Notes under the pieces: model-generated
The model's database searches: none
The model's input: the letters and a program-made list of their open reading frames with translations, nothing else
Told to the model about the DNA's origin: nothing
Shown here: piece by piece, positions 8,815-14,922 of the stretch
Layout: each line of letters begins with the position of its first letter
Position numbering within the stretch: position 1 is the first letter of the stretch
From: an uncultured Roseiflexaceae bacterium
GTDB lineage: Bacteria > Chloroflexota > Chloroflexia > Chloroflexales > Roseiflexaceae
Assembly: GCA_937988885.1 (NCBI GenBank)
Contig: CALKHR010000100.1
Span: 1-64,000 of the forward strand
Direction: 5' to 3'
Length of the DNA: 64,000 bases
Position numbers and translations under genes: made by a program

Positions 8815-8855
8815 GTGGTATCGACCTTCTGCTACGCGCAGAAGGTCGATACCAC
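8815..8855. repeat. 18-bp perfect inverted repeat with GTGGTATCGA ends
   Basis: Left arm 8815-8832 and right arm 8838-8855 are exact complements with the five-base loop TACGC. The outer ten bases GTGGTATCGA occur again at 39580 and 39635, also within palindromes. It sits 37 bases after the MHYT stop and may act as a T-less terminator. The recurrence suggests a small dispersed repeat. Confidence 0.6.
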
Positions 8856-8957
8856 CTGACTGGGAAGTGTTGGTAGCGATTTACAAGCAGCATTGGGTCG
8901 TTCTCTTAGTGCTCTGTTTTGGAAGTTTTTCACACTTTCCGATTCAACGAAAAGCGA

Positions 8958-9050
8958 TGTCATCTCGAACGAAGTGAGAGATCTCAAAGTGTACTGCAAT
9001 GCGGAGCAATGAGATCTCTCACTACGCCTGAAGGCTTGTTCGAGATGACA
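8958..9050. repeat. MITE-like imperfect palindrome
   Basis: The ends are TGTCATCTCGAAC (8958-8970) and its complement (9038-9050). Inner arms TGAGAGATCTC and GAGATCTCTCA also pair. The right arm carries about 11 extra bases. Elements with T-G-T-C-A-T ends and a GAGATCTC core are widespread non-coding repeats in many bacterial genomes. No transposase is present. Confidence 0.6.
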
Positions 9051-9149
9051 ATGTGAACTGTGAAAGATTTAAAAAACGATGCACTTAGCAATATTTGTTT
9101 GTGTAAGTGATTACCAGGATTTGGTGTGATTATCTAGGTTCGCTGCGAT

Positions 9150-9300
9150 TCGGCGATTTTTCGACGCGGGGTCTTCGCTTGCGAGGCTCCGCGTTGTGAT
9201 TCCGCGAGCGGAGCGGCGCGCGTTTTGGCGCGCAGCGCCACAGCTGTCCGAGCGCGCACACGTTGTGCACGACGTTGTTTGCCCGCAGCGACGGGCGTTG
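9150..9300. other. GC-rich run of hairpins, possible structured RNA or decayed repeat
   Basis: Within 150 bases I see ACGCGG/CCGCGT with inner CTTCGC/GCGAGG (about 9161-9194), GCGCGC-GTTTTG-GCGCGC (9216-9233), GCACA-CGT-TGTGC (9256-9268) and GCCCG/CGGGC (9281-9296). No open frame with family features covers it. Its strand and role are unknown. Confidence 0.35.
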
Positions 9301-9378
9301 GGGTTAACGATTTGCTTTTCTTCCCAAAACCAAAACTGCGCTTATTGTGCTGCTGGCCTGCGCTGTTGAGGAATCGTT

Positions 9379-9408
9379 GAGGCCGATGGATACGTGTCCA
9401 TCGGCCTC
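9379..9408 (-). terminator. hairpin below moeZ, no T tract
   Basis: A perfect 12-bp stem (9379-9390 with 9397-9408, loop TACGTG) lies 27 bases after the stop of the last gene of the cysteine cluster. It is followed on the minus strand by AACGATTCC, so a T tract is missing. Confidence 0.5.
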
Positions 9409-9434
9409 GTGGTGCTGATGTGTGAGCGCTGTGC

Positions 9435-10583
9435 CTAGTACTTCGGCACGGTGTTGTCCACCTCGTCGGCCCAGCGCAGGATGCCGCCCGTCATGTTCTT
9501 GACTTTGCGGAAGCCTGCGGCGCGCAGCATATCGACTGCGCGGCCACTGCGAGCGCCGCTGCGGCAGTAGACCACCATCTCGCGAGCGGTATCTAGCTCG
9601 TTCAGGCGGCTCTGCAGCTCGTTGACCGAGATGCGGGTGGCGTTCGGCAGGTGGGCGATGTCCCACTCGTTGGCTTCGCGTACGTCGAGCAGGAACGGCG
9701 GGTCGTCGCTCTTGAGCCACTCCGCGACTTCTGCTGGCGTGATCTCGTAGGTGTCGTCCTGCTCGGCTTGCGGCACGATGCCACAGAACAGCTCGTAGTC
9801 GATCAGTTCGGTGACGGTCGGGTGCTCGCCACAGACCGGGCAGTTGGGGTTGCGGCGCAGTTTCAGCTCGCGGAAGCGCATCGAGAGCGCGTCGTAGAGC
9901 ATCAGCCGACCGATCAGCGTTTCGCCGATGCCGGTGATCAGTTTGATCGCTTCGGTGGCTTGGATGGTGCCGATCACGCCGGGCAACACGCCGAGCACGC
10001 CGCCTTCTGCGCAGCTTGGCACCAGGCCGGGGGGCGGCGGTTCGGGATACAAGCAGCGGTAGCAGGGTCCGCCGTCCTTTGGTGAGAAGACGGTGGCTTG
10101 GCCCTCGAAGCGGAAGATCGAACCGTAGACGTTCGGCTTGCCGAGCATGACGCTGGCATCGTTGGTGAGATAGCGGGTTGGGAAGTTGTCGGTGCCGTCG
10201 ATGATCACATCGTAGGGTCGCAGCAGGTCCAACGCGTTCTCCGAGGTGATTTGTTCCTCGATGCTGGTGACTTCAACGTTGGGGTTGAGGTCTTGTAGGC
10301 GTCGCTTGGCCGATTCGGTCTTGCGTACGCCGAGCGTGCTGGTGCCGTGGACGATCTGACGTTGCAGGTTGCTCTCATCGACGACGTCGAAATCGACGAG
10401 GCCGATGTGCCCGACGCCCGCTGCTGCGAGGTACAGCGCGAGGGGCGAGCCAAGGCCACCCGCGCCGATCAGCAGCACACTGCCTTGTTTGAGCCGTCGC
10501 TGGCCCTCCATGCCGAATTCTGGCAGGATGAGGTGCCGTGAGTAGCGACGGATTTCATCGTTGGATAGACTTGTCATAAGCAT
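9435..10583 (-). CDS. moeZ: MoeZ-type E1 activating enzyme with rhodanese domain
   Basis: The protein activates the C-terminus of a ubiquitin-like sulfur carrier by adenylation and then sulfurates it. The N-terminal ThiF/MoeB/HesA fold has G-A-G-G-L-G at about 40-45. The zinc cysteines are in C-Y-R-C and C-P-V-C, and the conserved Cys lies in P-S-C-A-E-G-G. A C-terminal rhodanese domain (last 100 residues) has the active-site loop C-R-S-G-A-R. This fusion is as in mycobacterial MoeZ and human MOCS3. The start is uncertain: a GTG at 10607 and ATGs at 10583 and 10577 are all possible and none has a good ribosome site. The S-N-D-E-I-R-R-Y-S-R-H-L start of the family favours an ATG. It follows the carrier gene by about 60 bases. 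Confidence 0.88.
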   Translation of the reverse strand: MLMTSLSNDEIRRYSRHLILPEFGMEGQRRLKQGSVLLIGAGGLGSPLALYLAAAGVGHIGLVDFDVVDESNLQRQIVHGTSTLGVRKTESAKRRLQDLNPNVEVTSIEEQITSENALDLLRPYDVIIDGTDNFPTRYLTNDASVMLGKPNVYGSIFRFEGQATVFSPKDGGPCYRCLYPEPPPPGLVPSCAEGGVLGVLPGVIGTIQATEAIKLITGIGETLIGRLMLYDALSMRFRELKLRRNPNCPVCGEHPTVTELIDYELFCGIVPQAEQDDTYEITPAEVAEWLKSDDPPFLLDVREANEWDIAHLPNATRISVNELQSRLNELDTAREMVVYCRSGARSGRAVDMLRAAGFRKVKNMTGGILRWADEVDNTVPKY

Positions 10584-10643
10584 GTTCGTGTTCTTGGGCA
10601 GCGCCACTCAGCGGGAGGCTGCAGTGGTGCGCTACCCGTAGAA

Positions 10644-10922
10644 CTAGCGCCCTCCTGCGATTGCTGGGATGATGCTGACGGTTTCGCCATCCGGCACCGG
10701 GGTCTCGGTGTTCTGGAGGTAGCGAATGTCCTCATCGCCCACGTAAATGTTCACAAAGTTGCGCAATTGATTCTGCTCGTTGTAGAGCTGCTTGCCAAGT
10801 TGAGGGTACTGCTCGACGAGTTGGTTGAGTAGCTCGCCCACGGTGCCGCTCTCGAAGGTGAGGCTGGCGTTGCCACCGGCGTATTGGCGCAGGGCTGTGG
10901 GGATCGATATGGTTACGGCCAT
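10644..10922 (-). CDS. cysO: ubiquitin-like sulfur carrier protein, CysO type
   Basis: The 92-residue protein has the MoaD/ThiS fold and resembles mycobacterial CysO (A-V-T-I-S-I-P-T-A-L-R start, R-N-F-V-N-I-Y-V core, S-I-I-P-A-I-A-G-G end). CysO carries sulfur as a thiocarboxylate on its terminal glycine for cysteine synthesis. Here the reading frame ends G-G-R, one residue past the glycine pair. The codons are GGA GGG CGC TAG. The Arg would have to be removed before adenylation, and a JAMM protease gene lies directly upstream. The ATG has AAGGAGG ahead of it. Gene order protease, carrier, activating enzyme supports the cysteine role over molybdopterin or thiamine synthesis. Confidence 0.88.
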   Translation of the reverse strand: MAVTISIPTALRQYAGGNASLTFESGTVGELLNQLVEQYPQLGKQLYNEQNQLRNFVNIYVGDEDIRYLQNTETPVPDGETVSIIPAIAGGR

Positions 10923-10954
10923 CGGATGCCTCCTTGGATGTGCGTAGAATGCGT

Positions 10955-11416
10955 TTAAGCGAGTGTTTCAGCGATAAAGCGAGCGCCATCGTCGATCAGT
11001 AACCACGATTGAAGATCGGTAGCTTTGGCTTCGTAGACGCTCTGGATCAGGAACGAGAAACTGGTGCCCGCGCCCACGCCTTGTGCGCCCACGCGGTCGC
11101 GCTCGGACGGTTCGGCGGGGTGATCGGGATGCGAGTGATAGCAGCCAACGATGTCGAGGCCGCGTGCCCGTGCGGCGCGATCGGCGCGCAGGTAGTCGCG
11201 CGGATCGAGTGTGAAGCGATCGCGCAGCGAGTGTTCGTGCTCGGCATCGGTCAGCCCTACATCGGCGGTCCAGCGATTTTCGGCGGGTAGCACGTCCTCG
11301 ACGATTTTATGTTCGCCCTCCAGGCGACCGATCAGCAGGCCGACGCATTCGTAGGGATAGCTCGCTTCGGCGTGACGCGCGATAGCTTGTCGGGCTTGTT
11401 CGGAAAGTGTGATCAT
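10955..11416 (-). CDS. mec: JAMM/MPN+ metalloprotease, Mec type
   Basis: The 153-residue protein is a zinc isopeptidase-like protease. Glu23 lies in P-Y-E-C-V-G-L-L-I-G, and the metal motif H-S-H-P-D-H-P-A-E-P-S-E-R-D fits H-x-H-x7-S-x2-D exactly. In mycobacteria the homologue Mec+ releases cysteine from the CysO-cysteine adduct. In other systems JAMM proteases trim residues after the Gly-Gly of the carrier. Both activities would be useful here, since the carrier ends G-G-R. The start at 11416 is chosen from the family pattern M-I-T-L. A longer frame reaching into cysM would be needed for the upstream start. The gene begins 11 bases after cysM and ends 32 bases before the carrier gene. Confidence 0.88.
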   Translation of the reverse strand: MITLSEQARQAIARHAEASYPYECVGLLIGRLEGEHKIVEDVLPAENRWTADVGLTDAEHEHSLRDRFTLDPRDYLRADRAARARGLDIVGCYHSHPDHPAEPSERDRVGAQGVGAGTSFSFLIQSVYEAKATDLQSWLLIDDGARFIAETLA

Positions 11417-11427
11417 AGGTATCTCGT

Positions 11428-12396
11428 TTAAATGCCTTCGCCGTCCGTGCAGATGGTTGGCTCGTCCCAGAAGCGGTCGCTCAGGTACTTGGCGGCACCA
11501 TCGCACAGAATGGTGACCACGACGCCTCGTTCGAGGGTGCGGGCCACGCGCAGTGCGGCGGCGACGTTGGCGGCTGCCGAGATGCCGACCATCAGGCCCT
11601 CGGTGCGGGCGAGGCGTCGCGCCATCTCGAAGGCTTCTTCGCTGCTGACCTCCTCGATGCGATCGGCCAGGGTGGGATCGTAGATGCCCGGGATCAGCGC
11701 TGTCGATTCGAGGTGTTTGACGCCTTCGAGTGCGTGATACGCGCTGTCGGGCTGTACGGCGATCAGTTCGATCTCAGGCGATTCGTCGCGGAGCCGCCGC
11801 CCGGTGCCAACGAAGGTGCCGCAGGTGCCGAGCGCTGCCACGAAGTGCGTGACTCGCCCGCCCGTCTGCGCCCAGATCTCGGCGCCAGTTGTCTCGTAGT
11901 GAGCCTGCACGTTGGCGGGGTTGTTGTACTGATCGGGATAGAAGTAGCGTTCGGGGTGCTCGGCGACGAGAGCACGAATGGTTCGAATGGCTTGGTCGGT
12001 TCCTTCGAGTGGATCGGTGAGGATGAGTTCCGCGCCGAGCGCCTGCAGGATGCGTTTGCGCTCGGGGCTGGCGTTGGCTGGCAGCGCCAGCGTGACGCCG
12101 TAGCCGAGGGCTGCGCCCAAGGTCGCGTAGGCGATGCCCGTATTGCCGCTGGTGGCGTCGGCGATGCGAATGCCGGGCCGGAGTTGCCCGCTCCGCTCGC
12201 CAGCACGAATCATAAACAGGGCGGGCCGATCTTTGACGGAGCCGCCCGGGTTGTACCATTCGGCCTTGGCGTACACTGCGACATGCGGGGAGAGCTCGGG
12301 GGCTACGCGTTTGAGGCGTAGCAATGGAGTATTACCCACTAGATCCAACAGCGCGGCGCGCTGGTCGAAAGCATCAATTATGCGCCCGAGTTCCAT
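11428..12396 (-). CDS. cysM: cysteine synthase, CysM family
   Basis: This fold-type II PLP enzyme has 322 residues. The PLP lysine is K55 in N-P-G-G-S-V-K-D-R, the substrate loop reads T-S-G-N-T-G, and the phosphate-binding turn is G-T-C-G-T-F-V-G-T-G. In the CysO pathway CysM condenses O-phosphoserine (or a related activated serine) with the carrier thiocarboxylate. Because it sits directly with the CysO, JAMM and MoeZ genes, that role is more likely than sulfide-dependent O-acetylserine sulfhydrylation, but substrate choice is inferred from context. It lies 35 bases after the scaffold gene and 11 before the protease. The upstream ribosome site is weak. Confidence 0.9.
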   Translation of the reverse strand: MELGRIIDAFDQRAALLDLVGNTPLLRLKRVAPELSPHVAVYAKAEWYNPGGSVKDRPALFMIRAGERSGQLRPGIRIADATSGNTGIAYATLGAALGYGVTLALPANASPERKRILQALGAELILTDPLEGTDQAIRTIRALVAEHPERYFYPDQYNNPANVQAHYETTGAEIWAQTGGRVTHFVAALGTCGTFVGTGRRLRDESPEIELIAVQPDSAYHALEGVKHLESTALIPGIYDPTLADRIEEVSSEEAFEMARRLARTEGLMVGISAAANVAAALRVARTLERGVVVTILCDGAAKYLSDRFWDEPTICTDGEGI

Positions 12397-12431
12397 ACCA
12401 CATTCTATTGCTGTTGCACCGCTCGTAGCTC

Positions 12432-12845
12432 TTACGAATCGGCATCGAGTCCTGCGCGGATCTGGTCGTTCCGATATTTGGTGATCGCGGCCTTGAGCGT
12501 ACCGAGCGCGAGTGTTGCACAGCGCGGGCGGGTGTTGACGACTTCGCGGCCAAGGTGATCGATCATATCGTTGAAGTCCATTTGATCGATCTCGCTGAGT
12601 GGCTTGCCTGTGACCATTTCGGTCAGGATCGACGCAGCGGCTTGGCTAATCGTGCACCCTTCACCCTCAAAGCTAACCTGCTCCACGTGATCGCCAGCTT
12701 CGCCCACTTTCAGGTAGATTGTTACGACATCGCCACAGCCTGGGTTGCCGCCCGGCATGACGACATCCGCATTTTCCAATTGCCCACGGTTGCGTGGGTG
12801 TTGATAGTGGTCGAGTAAAAATTCGATTGCTTCCTGGCGATCCAC
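12432..12845 (-). CDS. second IscU/SufU-type iron-sulfur scaffold
   Basis: The 137-residue protein has the NifU-N/IscU fold. The cluster or zinc ligands are visible in N-P-G-C-G-D, G-E-G-C-T-I-S-Q-A and T-R-P-R-C-A-T-L. The start is the GTG at 12845, because GGGAGG lies six bases upstream; the open frame runs further but crosses a hairpin. The window has another SufU at 16475-16879. This copy lacks the longer linker of that one and is closer in layout to IscU, yet the IscU-type histidine before the last Cys is Arg. It heads the transcript containing cysM, the JAMM protease, the carrier and MoeZ. A task in passing persulfide between desulfurase and that pathway is possible but unproven. Confidence 0.85.
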   Translation of the reverse strand: MDRQEAIEFLLDHYQHPRNRGQLENADVVMPGGNPGCGDVVTIYLKVGEAGDHVEQVSFEGEGCTISQAAASILTEMVTGKPLSEIDQMDFNDMIDHLGREVVNTRPRCATLALGTLKAAITKYRNDQIRAGLDADS

Positions 12846-12861
12846 GGTAGTCCTCCCGAAG

Positions 12862-12923
12862 TAAAATGAAACATTGAGCATTGAAATGGTCGCACGTGCG
12901 TTGTGCATTTCAATGCCCAATGT
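12862..12923 (-). terminator. terminator between rhodanese and second scaffold
   Basis: Arms 12871-12888 and 12906-12923 form 17 pairs with one mismatch around a loop that itself contains CGCACGTGCG. On the minus strand the stem is followed by TTCATTTTA. It separates the rhodanese gene from the cysteine operon, whose first ribosome site begins just after it. Confidence 0.65.
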
Positions 12924-12942
12924 TCAAGCCTTATGTTAGACG

Positions 12943-13800
12943 TTAGCCCTGGTAGGTTTTCTCAATCGGCACACCTACCGAGTTGCCCCACTCGGTCCAG
13001 CTACCATCGTAGTTGCGAACCTTTGGGAAACCTAGCAGATATTTTAGCACGAACCACGTGTGACTGGATCGCTCGCCGATACGGCAGTAAGCGATCACAT
13101 CCTTATCGGGGGTCACGCCTTTGCTGCCGTACAGCTCTTGCAACTCCTCGAAGCTCTTGAAGGTGCTATCCTCACGCACGGCCTGTGCCCACGGGATGCT
13201 GACTGCGGTGGGGATATGGCCGCCGCGCAGCGTGCCCTCCTGCGGGTACTCGGGCATGTGCGTCCTTTCGCCGCTGTACTCGGCGGGCGAGCGCACATCG
13301 ACCAGCGCCACACCGCTCTTCTTGATGTACTCCTTGACCTCATCGCGGAACGCGCGGATGGTCTTATCATCGCGCTCGGGGGCGACGTACTTCGCAGGGG
13401 GGTAGTTCGGCACTTCGCGGGTCAGCTCGCGGCCTTCGGCGATCCACTTGGCGCGGCCACCGTTGAGGATGCGAGCATCCTTGTGCCCGAACAGCTTGAA
13501 CACCCACAACGCGTAAGTAGCCCACCAGTTGTTCTTGTCTCCGTAGAAGACCACCGTGGTGTCGTTGCTGATGCCCTTGGAGGAGAGCAGCTTCTCGAAG
13601 CGCTCGCGATCCAAGTAATCGCGCACGACCGGATCGTTCAGATCAGCAACCCAATCGATCTTCACGGCCCCAGGGATATGGCCCTGATCGTAAAGCAGAA
13701 TATCCTCGTTGCTTTCAACTAAACGAACGTTTGGATCGTTAAGGTGATCCGCAACCCAATTTGTGTCTACCAACACCTCGGGATGGGCATAGTCAGCCAT
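12943..13800 (-). CDS. sseA: thiosulfate sulfurtransferase, two rhodanese domains
   Basis: The 285-residue protein has two tandem rhodanese domains. Only the C-terminal one carries the catalytic Cys (C239), in the loop A-Y-C-R-I-G-E-R-S-S. The following H-T-W-F-V-L is typical of the actinobacterial CysA/SseA type. It transfers sulfane sulfur from thiosulfate to cyanide or a protein thiol and could feed the neighbouring cysteine or Fe-S pathways. AAGGAGG precedes the ATG, and it has its own near-consensus promoter (13850-13878). It is preceded by the Rieske gene and followed by a terminator, so it may be transcribed alone. The natural acceptor is unknown. Confidence 0.9.
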   Translation of the reverse strand: MADYAHPEVLVDTNWVADHLNDPNVRLVESNEDILLYDQGHIPGAVKIDWVADLNDPVVRDYLDRERFEKLLSSKGISNDTTVVFYGDKNNWWATYALWVFKLFGHKDARILNGGRAKWIAEGRELTREVPNYPPAKYVAPERDDKTIRAFRDEVKEYIKKSGVALVDVRSPAEYSGERTHMPEYPQEGTLRGGHIPTAVSIPWAQAVREDSTFKSFEELQELYGSKGVTPDKDVIAYCRIGERSSHTWFVLKYLLGFPKVRNYDGSWTEWGNSVGVPIEKTYQG

Positions 13801-13849
13801 GATGGCCCTCCTTGGTTATTCTGGAGTTCGATACGCAAGATTCTCAAGT

Positions 13850-13878
13850 ATTCTACCCGAGAGAGGCTGTACCGTCAA
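13850..13878 (-). promoter_or_regulatory. promoter of the rhodanese gene
   Basis: On the minus strand TTGACG (13878-13873) is followed after 17 bases by TAGAAT (13855-13850). The distance to the ATG at 13800 leaves a leader of about 40 bases containing AAGGAGG. Confidence 0.6.
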
Positions 13879-13892
13879 GAAGATAACCGTGT

Positions 13893-14216
13893 TTACTCCT
13901 CACTGACCGCAACCAGAACGGCATCGCCTTCGATGCGTACGGGATAACTGGCAATTGGAGCGAAGGCGGGTAGGTTGAGGGCTGCACCGGTGCGTATATC
14001 GAAACGCGAGCCATGCAGAGGGCACTCGATCGTACAATCGTCGGTATCGAGATACCCTTCGCTAAGCTCGGCGTAACTGTGAGAGCAGATATTGCTAGTG
14101 GCGTAGATTTCGCCTGCTAGGTTGTAGAGAGCGATCGGTTGACCTTCGTATTCAACGACATAGATACCGTTTTCAGGGATCGCAGAAAGTGTTGCGAGTT
14201 GGACAAAATCAGACAT
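13893..14216 (-). CDS. Rieske [2Fe-2S] ferredoxin
   Basis: The 107-residue soluble protein is a stand-alone Rieske domain of the NirD/biphenyl-dioxygenase ferredoxin kind. Its two ligand pairs are C44-S-H46 and C65-P-L-H68. Such proteins pass single electrons to oxygenases or reductases. No oxygenase is encoded nearby, but the gene lies between the SUF operon and the rhodanese gene, where a [2Fe-2S] protein is a natural client of the assembly machinery or an electron donor to it. An extra Cys61 precedes the second pair. There is no signal peptide or membrane anchor, so it is not the bc-complex subunit. The start has AAAGAG upstream. Confidence 0.88.
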   Translation of the reverse strand: MSDFVQLATLSAIPENGIYVVEYEGQPIALYNLAGEIYATSNICSHSYAELSEGYLDTDDCTIECPLHGSRFDIRTGAALNLPAFAPIASYPVRIEGDAVLVAVSEE

Positions 14217-14239
14217 GACGCTCTTTCATCAGCAAAGCC

Positions 14240-14273
14240 AAAAGACTACGTCGCTCATTGTAGGGCGACGTAG
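14240..14273 (-). terminator. terminator after the roadblock-like gene
   Basis: A perfect 9-bp stem (CTACGTCGC, 14246-14254, with 14265-14273) is followed on the minus strand by TCTTTTGG. It lies between the roadblock-like gene and the Rieske gene. Confidence 0.6.
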
Positions 14274-14301
14274 GAGAGGATTCCTTCGTTATGAGGCGTG
14301 C

Positions 14302-14694
14302 TCAGACGCGTAAGGGCCTGCCAATAGCTTGCAGGAGGTTGGCGGGTTCGTTGTCGAGCCAGCTATTTTCTGCATCGTGACCGCTGACCACCAGCACGGA
14401 GGCGATCGGTGGTACAAAGATGATGTCGACTGCGCCTTCGGCGGTGACGAGCCCGATTCGATCGAGCTTCCCGCTGCGCACCTTCACCCACAGTCGCAGC
14501 GACATAATCCCGATCTGAGCGATCGTTGGGGCGGCGCGCTCGAAAGCTGCATCGCTAGCCCACACACATTTGCCGTTGAGCGCGCACAGCGCCGCCGACT
14601 CAATGCCAGGGGCCTGTTTCATTGCGGCGCGAATATGGTCGCCGGCCCGAGCGACCAGCGACGGAGTCAGGATGATCTGGTTTGTTGCTACCAT
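14302..14694 (-). CDS. roadblock/LC7-like small protein (tentative)
   Basis: The 130-residue protein lacks membrane segments and catalytic motifs. Its layout is an amphipathic N-terminal helix, then G-I-E-S-A-A-L-C-A-L-N-G-K-C-V-W-A-S-D, a long helix, then two strands around D-R-I-G-L-V-T and V-D-I-I-F-V. This resembles the roadblock/LC7 fold, whose bacterial members pair with small GTPases of the MglA type. No GTPase gene is adjacent. Cys37 and Cys43 bracket the central turn. Gene position between sufB and the Rieske gene, with its own promoter and terminator, does not fix a role. The family call is inference; the gene itself looks real. Confidence 0.6.
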   Translation of the reverse strand: MVATNQIILTPSLVARAGDHIRAAMKQAPGIESAALCALNGKCVWASDAAFERAAPTIAQIGIMSLRLWVKVRSGKLDRIGLVTAEGAVDIIFVPPIASVLVVSGHDAENSWLDNEPANLLQAIGRPLRV

Positions 14695-14740
14695 CGGCCC
14701 CTTCCTTCATCGATCTCAGACGCTCGAATCTTATTTCCTT

Positions 14741-14769
14741 ATTCTACGTGGAACCGATCAGAAATGCAA
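14741..14769 (-). promoter_or_regulatory. promoter of the roadblock-like gene
   Basis: On the minus strand TAGAAT (14746-14741) is preceded at 17 bases by TTGCAT (14769-14764). The -10 box is good and the -35 weak. It lies after the sufB terminator, so the gene can be read independently. Confidence 0.4.
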
Positions 14770-14816
14770 TGCCATATCCTTGATTTTCGCGCTCGAATCG
14801 CAAAATGGTGTGGTCG

Positions 14817-14858
14817 AAAAAACGGCGAATCACCGCATGTGAGGTAATACGCCGTTTT
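14817..14858 (-). terminator. terminator of the suf operon
   Basis: Arms 14850-14858 and 14819-14827 (AAAACGGCG/CGCCGTTTT) enclose a partly paired loop. On the minus strand six T follow the stem. A second GC-rich hairpin with CCCGGG arms lies between it and the sufB stop (14882-14910). Confidence 0.75.
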
Positions 14859-14922
14859 ATTACGATGTGTTGTAAGATTCGCCCGGGCAGCCTGTGCTGG
14901 GCCACCCGGGAGAACGACTTCG

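Larger units (their letters stand above)
8778..9434. other. repeat-rich gap between MHYT sensor and the sulfur region
   Basis: No gene is supported. The gap contains, in order, a perfect 18-bp hairpin (8815-8855), a MITE-like imperfect palindrome (8958-9050), a GC-rich run of consecutive small hairpins (about 9150-9300) and a 12-bp stem just below the last gene of the sulfur cluster (9379-9408). Such stacking of symmetric elements is not seen elsewhere in the window. Confidence 0.6.

Noticed and set aside
8774..8977. 67-codon frame after the MHYT gene
   Set aside because: It reads through the perfect hairpin and into the MITE-like repeat and has no ribosome site.
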